A stretch of DNA of 64,000 bases from Benincasa hispida (Eukaryota; Streptophyta; Magnoliopsida; Cucurbitales; Cucurbitaceae). Under the pieces are notes generated by a model. The model saw only the letters and a list, made by a program, of their open reading frames with translations, was not told the origin of the DNA and did no database searches. Where the stretch lies: NCBI RefSeq assembly GCF_009727055.1, contig NC_052356.1:6351687-6415686 (forward strand). The letters are read 5' to 3'. A program made the position numbers and the translations under genes. Shown in pieces: positions 1 to 10,319 of this stretch (position 1 is the first letter of the stretch; every line of letters starts with the position of its first letter).

Positions 1-708
1 TCAAGTTTATGCTTATCAATGGGTGTAGGCATTGAGGAAGAACCCATGGCAGAAGTTCACGGCCTAATAAACGACAAGATTTTGAGGTTGCTCCTCAAAG
101 ATTCCCCACACTGCCCTGAGCTCCCTTTAAAGAGGCCCAACATTAATTTGAATGTGCCGCAAGAACCCAAGCTGAAGAAACAGTGCAGAGATGACAAGGG
201 AAAGAAGAAAATCCAAGACTCAACAACGCAAGAACCAGAACCTTTGGACCCTTTACCCTTAATAATTCTCCCTTCAAGCCCTTCCGCACAACCTTCTTCT
301 TCCCTTCTCGAGCACTTTACCAATCTTCTCCTTCCCCCAGATTCTCTAACCGCATACCCAGCAGCCTCATCATCACCCTCATCATCATCACCACAACTTC
401 CCCTTCCATTACCGCATGTTGATGACCTACACGATTTGGGTGAAGGCACTTCTGCCCAACCCCAAAACGTCGATGGTGAGGCGTCGCAGGCACAACCCAC
501 CGTTGCTTCCTTAGCTACTGAGTTAGCAGATATGCAATCCCTTCTTGCCCAACAACTCTTCTCCCAATAGCAAGAACTCTTCTCAAAGCAACAAACCTTC
601 TTCAGCCAGATAAGGCAGGTGTCGATCAATATCCAGTGCAACACTTATACGATCCACCTACACCAAAGACAACTAGCGAGTGCAACCATGAGTACTTCAA
701 TTTTCTGA
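1..708 (+). pseudogene. Unrecognised ORF, 5' partial, broken by one stop
   Basis: The frame is open from base 1 (first Met at 19) to a TAG at 568-570, then stays open in the same frame to a TGA at 706-708. One nonsense change therefore splits a longer protein whose start lies before the window. Counting from the Met at 19, residues 51-64 are a Lys/Arg-rich patch, about 72-135 are Pro/Ser-rich low complexity, and 165-183 are Leu/Gln-rich. The Gln-rich, coiled-coil-like character continues after the stop (QELFSKQQTFFSQIRQ). I do not recognise a catalytic domain. The context (repeats on the right, low-complexity tail) suggests the C-terminal part of a retroelement-associated or plant-transposon-type protein, but that is a guess. 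Bases 709-839 hold nothing I can name. Confidence 0.4.
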
Positions 709-839
709 CAGCATATCTTCATGGAACCATGGTACCTTCGCATCTCAGGCAGCATCTGATTTTTGAAGAAACTCCTCAAGTACCACATCTGAACCCTTCT
801 CCTTGCTTCATAACTTTATTTTTAAGTAGATTTCTGCAT

Positions 840-1012
840 TAAAAAAAGCTCAAATTTTTATAATTTACAATGATTATGGATTTTTGCATGCTAGTGATCG
901 CATAATGTAATTAATTGCATGATTTTTTTGTTAAGCTAACGCATTTTCTATGATTTTTCCTTATTTTTTTAGATAAAAGAAGTAAAATAACTTATATTTC
1001 TACAAGTTATCA
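840..1012 (-). repeat. LTR remnant of Athila-0
   Basis: The last 170 bases before 1012 resemble the end of the Athila-1 LTR at 8660-8834: AT-rich, GCAT/CGCAT motifs, then a TGATAACTTGTAG-type LTR start read on the minus strand at 1012. The rest of the LTR to the left is missing or too diverged to see. Confidence 0.5.
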
Positions 1013-1687
1013 CACCCCCAAATTTAAAACAATGCTTTTCCTCAAGCATATATTTAAAGTCCTAATATATCTTAACTTGCTTTGATGCATTAGCTAGACC
1101 TCTCAAAGTGCTTTCCTATTCAAGATTTGCTAGACTGATATTTTTCCTTGGTTTTACTCCTTTACCTATAGAAATCTTTCCAACCCTTAGATGTGGCAAG
1201 CTTATTTCTCAAAAAATTCTTTACTCATTCCCCATGTTATCATATATTTCTTTTTCAGAAATGGGATTTTTGGTCCAAAGTTTAAGCAAAAAGTTTCTTT
1301 TTGATGCGTTTATTTTAGTTAGGTTATTTGTTGATCAAAGCATCTCACCTTCGTTTTGGCTTTCCCCCTCGGATGTCATGCAAGCATCCAACTACAAGCA
1401 AGATACTCGTCACATACTTAACTCATGCCTTGGCAAAATTTTCTTTTAATCACAGGTAGTGGAGTTGCAATCATTTTTTTTTTGGCATTGATCATGCTTC
1501 CCACCTTCATTCTAGCATGCCCCTGTGGATGTCATGTAGACATCCAACTACAAGCGAGTTCCAATCTCAATGCCATATTTTCTCTTATATTTTTTTCTTT
1601 TTCTATTTTTTTTTTTTTGGAAAATACAACAAGATATAAAAATAACACAAATTTGAATGCATTTAACTCAAACTTATCCCACCCTTA
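1013..1687 (-). mobile_element. Athila-0 3' non-coding region, left part
   Basis: On the minus strand this ends with the polypurine tract AAATTTGGGGGTGTG (about 1013-1027), preceded by a GAGGAAAAGCATTG block. The matching block is GAGGACAAGCAT in Athila-1 (about 8850-8875) and in the element at 41256-48630. It carries two copies of the family's duplicated motif (1348-1402 and 1502-1558). Copia-1 cuts it at 1687 and it resumes at 25324. No coding sequence is visible. Confidence 0.65.
1348..1558 (-). repeat. Duplicated 3' motif, Athila-0
   Basis: Two related blocks of about 55 bp at 1348-1402 and 1502-1558, start-to-start 154 bp. Each has on the plus strand the pattern CTTCRTTTTGGC..CCCCNYGGRTGTCATG..CATCCAACTACAAGC, more or less degraded. 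The same pair occurs in Athila-1 and in the non-coding element. Confidence 0.6.
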
Positions 1688-3448
1688 TGTTGAAAATGTC
1701 CTAGAACTCGCAGTTCATGTTAATCATTCTATTTATCAATAAATAATAAATTGTTGATTTTGCATCTTATTATGAAAATCCAATAAACATATCCTTGGCT
1801 ATAGTCTAAATACTGTAACTTTATGTAATGACATAAACAAGATCAAGTTAACAGTATATAGCTTAAATGGTCTAATAAGTATATGGATGAAATTGGGTAT
1901 CTCATCCTGGCAACACTATTGGATGCGGGCCACTCTGTAGTTGTTACAAGAAGTTGTAAAGTTCTATAAACGATGTAATCCACAAATGGTTCATGTTGAG
2001 ATATGTGAGTGGGGGCCTCCTATGCAATGAGTTTGCATATAGACTGAACCACGAAAATAGTCACTTTTCTTTATAACGACCGTTTACTGTTAAAACTAAC
2101 TATTTCATTTTATCAAATAATCTAGGTTAACTCGATCTTAATTCTGAGCTAGCTATGAACTCCTGTTTGTTTGGGATTATCCTTTGATCTGAAAATGGTG
2201 AGAGTAGTCTAATAACACTGCTCAATATGCTTCCCATTTTGGGGATAAGACTGGATGAATAGTTGGGGACATATAAGTTGTTCTCTTAAGTACTGATTCC
2301 AGGTCTTGAACAATCGGGCCCCCATCTTCTCATGATAGAGAAAGGATTTGATTCATAGGGATTATGAATCAAAATTATTCATTAAAGGGATAGTGGGAAC
2401 TTAAGGAACAAGATGTATTCACAGGGGTAAAATGTTTATATTTGACCTAGCTGTGATTATGAACAACCTATGAAGGATCAACTTACTAATTATGGTTATA
2501 AAGGGGACATAATATATCCACAGTGAGGGGAGTTCAACTATGGGCTATAGTGGAATGTCCCATTAGTTAACGAATGGGGGTTAGTTCAAACTAATGTGTT
2601 TAGCCGATTAATCTTGAATCGTTGGAACCCATGATCTGTAGGTCCGTGAGGTCCCCTTACTAGCTCGTAAATGGTTAAGCTTTAGAGTAGCTTGAGAAAT
2701 TAATTTGAAACGTTCAAATTGAAATTAGACGGATTAGGAGAATATATATTTAAATATGATTCAAACATATGAAGATGGTTATTGTGCAAAAATTAATTTA
2801 ATATTTGATATTAAATTAATTAATATTTTTAAATTAATTTATGAAAGTAATTTTAGAATTTTGATTTTTCAGGTTTAAAATCAAAAATTGAATTTTGAAA
2901 TTGGTTTTGGTTTTAAAGAAAGATTAGAAAATTCGGATTACATGCACAAATGGTTATAAACATGGTTTTCCATTATCATCTTCTTCATGCTCACACAAGG
3001 CCCACTTTCTCATCTTCATTAAACTCCAAGCATGAGCTGCAAGCCATGCACGTCTCTTTGCATGTTCATATGCAATAAATAAAGAGGAATGGAGTGATTT
3101 AGAGTCATGCATTTTACAAAAATTTTGAGAGAAAATTTCGACTAAAGAAGAGTTCTTCAAAAACTGGGTGTTGTGAGCTTCTCTTTCGATTATACACTGC
3201 TTCAAGCTGTCCTTGAGTCCCACAACTTGGTCCAAAGGTCCACGAGGATAGTGGGGAAGATCTTGAGGTGGTTCACAGTGATCTTTGGTGAAGACTACTG
3301 TTGTTTGATCAAGATCTTTAAGAGTTTTACAAAGTATGATCTAAAACCCTCTTTTTTAGATGAGCATGCTTTAATTTCTGCCAAAATTAGTGAATTTGAG
3401 TGCTTATGGATCCTTGATACTTCCACTGCATGTTATTACACTCTAACA
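1688..3448 (+). repeat. copia-1 5' LTR
   Basis: 1761 bp, TGTTG...TAACA. It aligns along its length with 23570-25323 and with the solo LTR at 56158-57931. Compared with the 3' LTR it lacks about 44 bp near 2270, while the 3' LTR lacks about 15-20 bp near 23890, so the pair has diverged by indels. An AATAAATAAAG run at about 3075 corresponds to TATATATAAAG in the solo LTR (57558-57568) and is the likely TATA region. Confidence 0.9.
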
Positions 3449-3450
3449 AT

Positions 3451-3462
3451 TGGTATCAGAGC
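3451..3462 (+). other. Primer binding site, initiator tRNA-Met type
   Basis: TGGTATCAGAGC, two bases after the LTR end. This is the usual plant copia PBS, complementary to the 3' end of initiator tRNA-Met. Equivalent sites are at 27452 (plus), 37685-37695 (minus, last base changed) and 53312-53323 (minus). Confidence 0.9.
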
Positions 3463-5802
3463 ATCATTTAAGCATTCAATTCGGTTTAATTTTGGTGTGG
3501 TGGGTGTTTTTTATGAGATATATGAAACTGATGCACTGATATGGTTTTCTGAGTTTTGGCATTTTAATTCTCTTTAATTTCTTGATTAAATTTGTAGTGG
3601 CTCTTGTTTCATGAGCTTATATGGTTAGCAAGACTCTGTGATTTATTTAGAGTCATTAGAGTTGAAATTAAGATGTAATTGAAGAAACAAGTGAAGGAGG
3701 TCGAGCTGCTGTTCTAGTTTTTCAGCTTCTTCTCAAAATCATTGTTGAGGTTCAGTTGCTAAACGATCGTCTAGTTCCAGGCATTACACGATGTGAAGAA
3801 AATCTAGACGATCATATAGCAATGGGCGCTAGTCGTTGTGATGTTGGACGCTAAACGATCATGTACCTGTGGGAGCTAAATGATGCTTTCAAATGCTATA
3901 TGATAACACTAAGCGATCGTTTAGATTTTGCATGGGAACTAAACGATACGCTGAAGGTGCTATACGATGGAACTACACGATCGTCTAGCTGTGGTGCGCG
4001 CTAAGTGATGCGATAAAGGTGCTATACGATGGAACTACACGATCGTGTAGCTGCGGCACGCGCTAAGTGATGCGATGAACTGCTATTCGATAGGGCTAAG
4101 CAATCGTCTAGATGCGGCGCTGAGTGATCGTCTAGATGTAGTGCTAAGCAATGTGTTAAAGTTTCTATGCAATGGAATTAAATGATCGTTTAGATATGGT
4201 GTTGAATGACATGATGATGTTCTATACGATGGAACTAAGTGATCATTTAGCTGCGGCAGACACTAAACGATGACATGAAACACTAGGCGATGGTGTTAAG
4301 CGATCGTGTAGTTCTACTCGGGAGCTAAGCGATTGCACTATGCAATAGATAGAAGATACTAAGCGATCGTGTACCTCTTCTCAACACAAGGCTATGATGT
4401 TAGATGATTGCCTTCAATGCTACACGATCGACCTTAGCAAGACTTTGAAGTTGAACTGAGAGCAGCCGGTTCGACCGATTTTCTCGAGGTCCAATCCAGT
4501 TCAACCTCAAAGGGTTTTTGGCTGGTTCGATTCAGACTTTGTTGGTCCAGCTCAGACTCATCCAGTTCAGTTCAAAATGCTTCGGTTTGTTTTGGAGCAG
4601 TTCGAGCGGTTCAAAGATGGTTTTGAAGCTATTTGTAATGGTTAGGCATCTGTTTGCTTGTTTATGCCAAAACTAAAACCAAATCAGTTAGTATTTAATT
4701 GTTTGTGCATGTGATGTATGTAATAATTAAATAATTTATGTATATGTATACAGTATGCCATGTAGATTTAAAACCCCACCCTAGGAAGCATGTTACATGC
4801 ATTGAAAGTATGTTATAACTGTTATAATATATAGTATGCATGTTAGGGTTATGTTTAATATAATGGTTATATTAGATGCCTTTGTTGAATATTGTGTATG
4901 TTAAGCATGTCTAAAATTTTACAACTTGTTATAAAATTGGTTAGACGTTTAAAATCCATAACAAAGAACAGTTGCATGCCCACTTAGGTTAACAACTAGT
5001 TTTAAACATTAAAATAGATTGTTACCTTATAAAATACGATTACAAACTCATATCGATTCATAAACCTGTCTAAGGTTGGGGGTACTTAAGTTGACGGTTT
5101 ACAGAACACCTCCTACTTGAGGATTATGACCGAAAAATTAAGCGTTGTTAACTGATTTTATGAGCTTGCGTGAGCGATGTGAGGTAATAAAATGGTTTAT
5201 CACCTAGACATTGCCGGTTAAATCCAATTATAAGAGTTATACTTGGATAAACCACTTAGACTTAGGTTGTTTAATTTAGCCGTTATACCTAAGTAAATAC
5301 CCAAACATTTAGAACACTTCAGTGGGAGATTAACTATATATTTGATATATAGTTATTAGCTCTCATGTCCTCAAGAGTTCACACCATGAGATCCATGCTC
5401 GGCTTCATGTTGCTTTTACCACGACTACTTCAATCGAAAAGTGATTGCATGGGTTAATAACAAGGTGAATGAGGGAAATAGTTCATAGTAAGTGGGTGAA
5501 TGAAATGTGTCAACATTGTCCTACGGTCTCCTCCATTAGTTTGAACCATGAGATTCCTATGTTGCACCTGCTGTTGTTTTTAGGTGGCACTAGCTAGTCG
5601 TTAACCACGGTGATCCCCTCGGAGGTTTGTAACATAGGATTCAGTAAAATGAACGAATTCTTGACTGCCCCTTAGTAACAATTGTTCTAAATCACTAAAG
5701 TATCGTTGCAAATAAATAGAGATTTATTCGGTACTTTATTATTTTTTGCTAAAAATGGATTTAGATGCATATTTAATAGAGTTTGTTTAAAATGTTTCAG
5801 CA
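3463..5802 (+). other. copia-1 long untranslated leader
   Basis: About 2.3 kb between PBS and gag with no usable ORF. It starts with AT-rich DNA, passes through the palindromic CGATCG-type array (3765-4440), then a stretch rich in GGTTCGA/CAGTTC motifs (4440-4620), then AT-rich sequence. It ends in TTTCAG two bases before the gag ATG, which resembles a 3' splice site. Copia-4 has the same leader on the minus strand (50867-53311). Confidence 0.75.
3765..4440 (+). repeat. Palindromic CGATCG-type repeat array
   Basis: About 13 variants of a 16-bp near-palindrome, CTAAACGATCGTCTAG, at irregular spacings of about 40-65 bp. Two neighbouring units of about 64 bp (about 3957-4080) are nearly identical, showing local tandem duplication. 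Variants keep (C/T)GATC(G/A)T followed by a TAG-like triplet. Related arrays lie at 37150-37400 and 52450-52990 on the minus strand, with a remnant at 27755-27840. Confidence 0.8.
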
Positions 5803-6700
5803 ATGTCGAACTCGATCATACAATTGCTTGCTTCTGATAAATTTAATGGAGAAGGTTATTCGAACTGGAAATCAAACATCAATACGATATTAGTAATAGA
5901 CGATATGAGGTTTGTGTTGACGGAGGAGTGTCCTTCAGTTCCCAGTTCAACAGCCACTGAAATGTTTGGGATGTCTATGATAGGTGGGTGAATGCGAATG
6001 AGAAAGCCTAGACCTATATCTTGGCGAGTATATCTGATGTACTCAACAGGAAGCATGAGGTCATGCCCACCGCTTGTGAGATTATGGCATCATTACAAAA
6101 GATGTTTGGGCAACCGTCATCTTCTGTTATACATGAAGCCATCAAGTATGTCTATGTTACATGCATGAAAGATGGAACCAACTTAAGAGAACACGTTCTC
6201 GACATGATGGTCCATTTAAATATTGAAGAGGCTCACGGGGCAACGATAGACGAGACAAGTCAAGTGAGCATAATACTAGAATCTCTCCCAGAGAGATCTA
6301 TCGTTCAGGACAAACGTTGTCATGAACAAAATCACCTATAACTTGACGACACTGTTAAATGAGTTACAGACTTATCAATCAATGATGAAACTAAAGGAAA
6401 AAGAAATAAATGTTATTTTGAAACGAAAAAGTTTTATAAGGGGTCCACATCAGGTAGGAAACCCACTGATGATAAGAAACCTCGTCTTTCTTCTTCTAAG
6501 GATAAAACTGTACAAATGAAGAAGAAAGGAAAAGGGAAAAAGAAAGCCACTACAAAGAAAAACAAAAACAAAACTCTCAAAGGAAAATGTTTCCATTGCG
6601 GAGAAGTTGGGCATTGGAAACAAAACTACCCAAAATATCTGGCTAAAAAGAAAGCAAAAAAGGGTAAACAAGGTAAATCTGATTTACTTGTTATTGAAAC
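5803..6700 (+). pseudogene. gag: copia-1 gag, frameshifted
   Basis: Capsid/nucleocapsid part of a Ty1/copia polyprotein. The start at 5803 follows TTTCAGCA. The N-terminus (IIQLLASDKFNGEGYSNWKS) is the conserved copia gag opening and recurs in copia-4 at 50866. The reading passes through at least three frame changes (near 5990-6020, 6300-6325 and 6510-6520). A zinc knuckle at 6588-6629 reads CFHCGEVGHWKQNY, so the last Cys of the CX2CX4HX4C motif is Tyr. Lys-rich flanks (6516-6590, 6630-6680) would bind RNA. It is not functional as it stands. Family assignment is confident from homology to the other copies in the window. Confidence 0.85.
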
Positions 6701-7149
6701 ATGTATAGTGGAAAATTCTCACCTTACCTGGATATTGGATTCAGGGGCCGCTAATTATGTTTGTACTTTTCTACAGGAAACTAGTTCATAGAGAAGACTT
6801 TCTGAATATGAGATGACTTTCAAGGTGGGAATAGGTGAAGTCATTTCAGCTGAAGTAGTGGGAGATGTAAAGTTGTTTTGTGGAGAATCCTTTATCTTGC
6901 TTAAGAATGTGTTCTATGTACCAAAGATGAAAAGAAATCTAATCTCCATTTCCTGTCTATTAGAAAATATGTACAATGTATCTTTTGAATGTAATGAAGT
7001 GTTTGTTTATTCAAGAGATGTACATATCTATTCTGCAAGACTTGATAGCAACTTATACATATTAAAACCAACCGAAATAAAAGCCATTTTAAATATAAAG
7101 ATGTTTAAAACGATTGAAACTCATAATAAGAAGTGAAAAATTTCTCCTA
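6700..7149 (+). pseudogene. pro: copia-1 protease and IN N-terminal linker, cut by Athila-1
   Basis: A retroviral-type aspartic protease follows gag: LVIETCIVE, then WILDSGAANYVC with the catalytic DSG at about 6738-6746. A TAG near 6789 interrupts it. The downstream stretch (KRNLISISCLLENMYNVSFE) is the usual link toward the integrase zinc domain. Reading ends at a TGA just before Athila-1 enters at 7150-7154. The missing continuation is found at 20796, where the text corresponds to CTATCTTTGGCACC in copia-4. Confidence 0.8.
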
Positions 7150-7154
7150 ACGCC

Positions 7155-8834
7155 TGATGCATACTATTGTGATGCGATGGTGTGAGTTATGCGGTTATGT
7201 GTGTTATGTGGAGATCATGCAAGTTTTCCTGACAAAGCCCAAATATAAGCCTTCTCAAGTTTCCTGGTAAGTTCAGGGTCGAACATAGGGACTAATAAGT
7301 AGATATGCGATAGACTCTTTGATTCTATTGCGATGGTAAAAATAATGAAGTGGATAGTGTTTTGATTTAGATTTTTCCTATGCGGTGGAGTTGAACGCGG
7401 AGTGATGAAAGCGTAGAGTTACGATAAGTATACGATGAAGGGGTTGAGAAGGGGTTTAGCTAACATTTCCTAAGATTGTGCACAAGTTATGCGATCATGC
7501 TACACACAAATATCAGTACTACATTTCTCAATGCAGAATGCCACAATTCCTATTTCTAGGATGCATGCTGATGCATATTCTAAAATGTCGATAGAACTTA
7601 TTTCTAAGTTTCTATTCTTGCTTATGCGATCCAATCCGACTCTCTCAAGCCTAGAATCCATCTTTAGACTACTCTCTCAAGTATATCCAAATGAATGATG
7701 CACACATAAGACAAGCTGACCGCATACCACCAATCCTATTTCTAGGGCACATGCGATGTGTAATTAGTAGATAGAACTTGTGTCTAAGTTTCTACTCTTG
7801 CTTATGCAATCTAATCTGACTCTCTCAAGCCTATATTCCATCTTTAGACTACTTTCTCAAGTACGTCCAAAGATGAATAATGCATACATAAGACAAGATG
7901 ATCGTATAAAATGTAAATCTTAAGTCATGCTAGCTAAGTGCTTCTCAACCCATTCAGAAATTTAGCTATTCATGCCTGGTATGGAAAGATTGAACATAGA
8001 TTGAAATGAAGTTTCCATTTTCTGCAATAAAGTACTGAATACAAAATAACAAATGGATTTGAGAGATAGTAAGCCCAGTAAGCAATGTCTTGCTTCCCGT
8101 GGCCTTTTACACTGCTCTTTATCACTTCAACTCTGTTCTAGTTGTTGATTCTTGGTCTCGTAAGGGTTGGCCTTCTCTCCTTTGTGTTGCTTTCTGATAG
8201 TCTCTCGATCTGTCCGGGAGCAATTTCTCTTGGCTTCCTCGTCTTCGTGCTCTCTCCGTCCTCTATGTATACGTATAAGTATATACGGGAATGGACTAAA
8301 TAAATAACTCCTTTTCTCTCTAGTGGCCTTCAGTATTTATAAATTTCAAGGTGAAGCAGCTTTTCTTACAAATGATTGCAATGATGGGCGACATTAATTT
8401 CCCTACTCTATTGCACTGTTTAAAAGTCACCAAAAGTTCAATGTAATTGCTATAGTGGCTTTTAATGACTTGTCAACTAAATTCAGAATCGACTGGTATC
8501 AGCTTTACGTCCCATCACGATTTATTATATTGTTGCCTTGATGCAAGGTCTTTATGCGATCACCTTTACAAGAAAACTTCTCATGATCGCATGTCTTGCG
8601 ATCGCAACTTCAGACGCGCTGCTGCATTGTGCCTTTGGATCGTAATTTCACATGCGCTATCGCATTGTACCTGTACAAAATAGGTAAATTAACTGCTTTT
8701 ATGCGATGAGCACTCGCGATCACAATTCCTTTTAGTTTAGCGCTTTCAGACATGATATTGTCTATTTTACCATCGCATTTTCTCATTGTTTTATTTATTT
8801 GAGCTATAATAACTTGTATTTCTACTAGCTGTCA
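7155..8834 (-). repeat. Athila-1 3' LTR
   Basis: 1680 bp; read on the minus strand it runs TGACAGCTAG...TGCATCA. It aligns with 17438-20790 once the 1647-bp insert there is removed. Many ATCGC/GCGAT motifs. A TATA box, TTATAAATA on the minus strand, lies at about 8334-8342; the other LTR has CTATAAATT at the same place. It contains two internally similar blocks of about 180 bp (7530-7700 and 7715-7880) sharing TTTCTACTCTTGCTTATGC. Confidence 0.9.
8335..8343 (-). promoter_or_regulatory. Probable LTR TATA box
   Basis: TTATAAATA on the minus strand in GC-neutral surroundings. The equivalent in the 5' LTR is at about 20290-20298. Position within the LTR (about 500 bp from its 5' end) is plausible for a U3 promoter. 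Confidence 0.4.
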
Positions 8835-10319
8835 CACTATTAAATTTAAAACAATGCTTGTCCTCAAGCATAAACGAAAAATTTTTTTGAAAAATTCAAC
8901 CGCTTTTACCCTACCTAGACTTCTTAAGGTGCCTTATTCAAATTCCATGAACCAATGCCTTCTTAATTTTTATCCTAATCTCTTCCTAAAATATTTCTAA
9001 TCTTTAGGGACCGCAAGTTTAACCTTTAAAAGAACTTTACTCGTTTCCAGGACATCGTATGATTTATTTCAAACTTTCTCCAACTAGGGTGTTCAAGTGA
9101 TTTTGACCCTTGCGCGATTTAGATATTTGTTTTGTGATCTTGCACTGATCCAAGTGCCCAACCCTCATTTTGGTTTGCCACCACGGGTGTCATGCGGACA
9201 TCTAACTACGAGCAAGGTGCCCATGCTCAGTCAAAACTCATGCTCATCTCTTTATTTGGCAGCGGAGTTGCAATCACTTGGTTTATACGTTGATCACGAT
9301 TCTCACCTTCGTTTTGGCTTGCCCCCACGGGTGTCATGCAGATGTCCAACTACAAGCAGGATCCGATCTCAACGTTATACAAAATTTTTTTTTTTTTTTA
9401 ATTGATTTCTAAAAGTAAAAAGGTTGAAAATAACATTATTAGCACCCCCAAATTTACACACAACAATGTCCTCATTGTTGAGAGACAAAATAACTCATGC
9501 GATGGACTTAGGAAATTTCATAAAAATAGTTTTGAAGACAAGCTGGTAGACCGCTAAACTTTAGAAATGTTTCATGAATCAATTGTCCTGAAATTAATCT
9601 GACTCTAGTACATGCGATAAGAAACAAAGGCATGAATTTCATCATTTAAGTCATAATTGGTACGGGGAGAATGCAATGACCAAATAAAGTAATCAAAATT
9701 CAAGATTGAGTCAAACTAAAGAGGATGCGATAGTAGAATTTAGCAATATTATATTGAAATGTGAGAAGTGAAAAATTAAAATAAGATGAGGCAAGGAAAG
9801 ACACAACCCCCAAATTTGCTTTGTTGCCGCATTATCTTTTGATCGCATCCTTTCCTGAGGTGGGTTGATTCCTTGATTACGATGGGCTAATCGAACCGGT
9901 CGCATGTTTGAGGTTATCGCATTGCTCCATCATAATCATTTACTATGATCAGTGATAAATATAAAGAGGATAAAAGGTACGAAAGAAAGAGTTGGCAATT
10001 CTAAAGAGTAGTGAACATGCAAAAAGTAAGACAGATTCATGAAAGAAAAACAACGAAAGGATACTCAAAAAAAGGATATACTTCGTCCCTGATGAGTGTA
10101 TGTCGCTTATCAACATAGGGACTACACGTTTCTTCTTCATTCTGGATTCCTCAGGTCCACAGAGGTTTTCTCGCGTTGAAAATCTCCTCCATGATACATC
10201 TTGACTCTTTGTCCATTTACCTTAAATGCGTTGGTCTCATCTTCGTTTGTTAATTCTAGCGCACCTACGGGAATACTTTTTTTAATTATGAATGGTCCAG
10301 ACCAGCATGATTTCAATTT
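8835..10319 (-). other. Athila-1 3' non-coding region
   Basis: About 1.5 kb between IN and the 3' LTR without a convincing ORF on the element's strand. It holds the degraded terminal PPT (8835-8855: on the minus strand TTTAAATTTAATAGTGTG, where relatives have GGGGG), the duplicated motif (9163-9216, 9306-9360), a T-rich run (9385-9402), and an internal polypurine-like motif AAATTTGGGGGTGC (9442-9456). Autonomous Athila elements often carry an env-like ORF here; none is seen. Confidence 0.7.
9163..9360 (-). repeat. Duplicated 3' motif, Athila-1
   Basis: Two blocks of about 54 bp at 9163-9216 and 9306-9360, start-to-start 143 bp. They share TTTTGG(T/C)TTGCC(A/C)CCACGGG and TGTCATGC, then CTACRAGCA. 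This is the cleanest example of the pair. Confidence 0.75.

Noticed and set aside
2954..3577. Frames overlapping the 3' part of copia LTRs (also 24801-25032, 27011-27229)
   Set aside because: Repeated by LTR homology but not conserved in frame; explained as LTR sequence.
8465..8683. Small Cys-rich frames in the Athila-1 LTRs (also 20328-20639)
   Set aside because: Lie inside LTRs, differ in length and residues between the two LTRs, and are antisense to the element.
9097..9405. Open frame on the plus strand with two FGLPPRVSC-like repeats
   Set aside because: It is antisense to Athila-1 and reads through the duplicated motif; the repeats are the DNA motif translated. Matching frames at 1425-1742 and 45976-46389 have the same cause.
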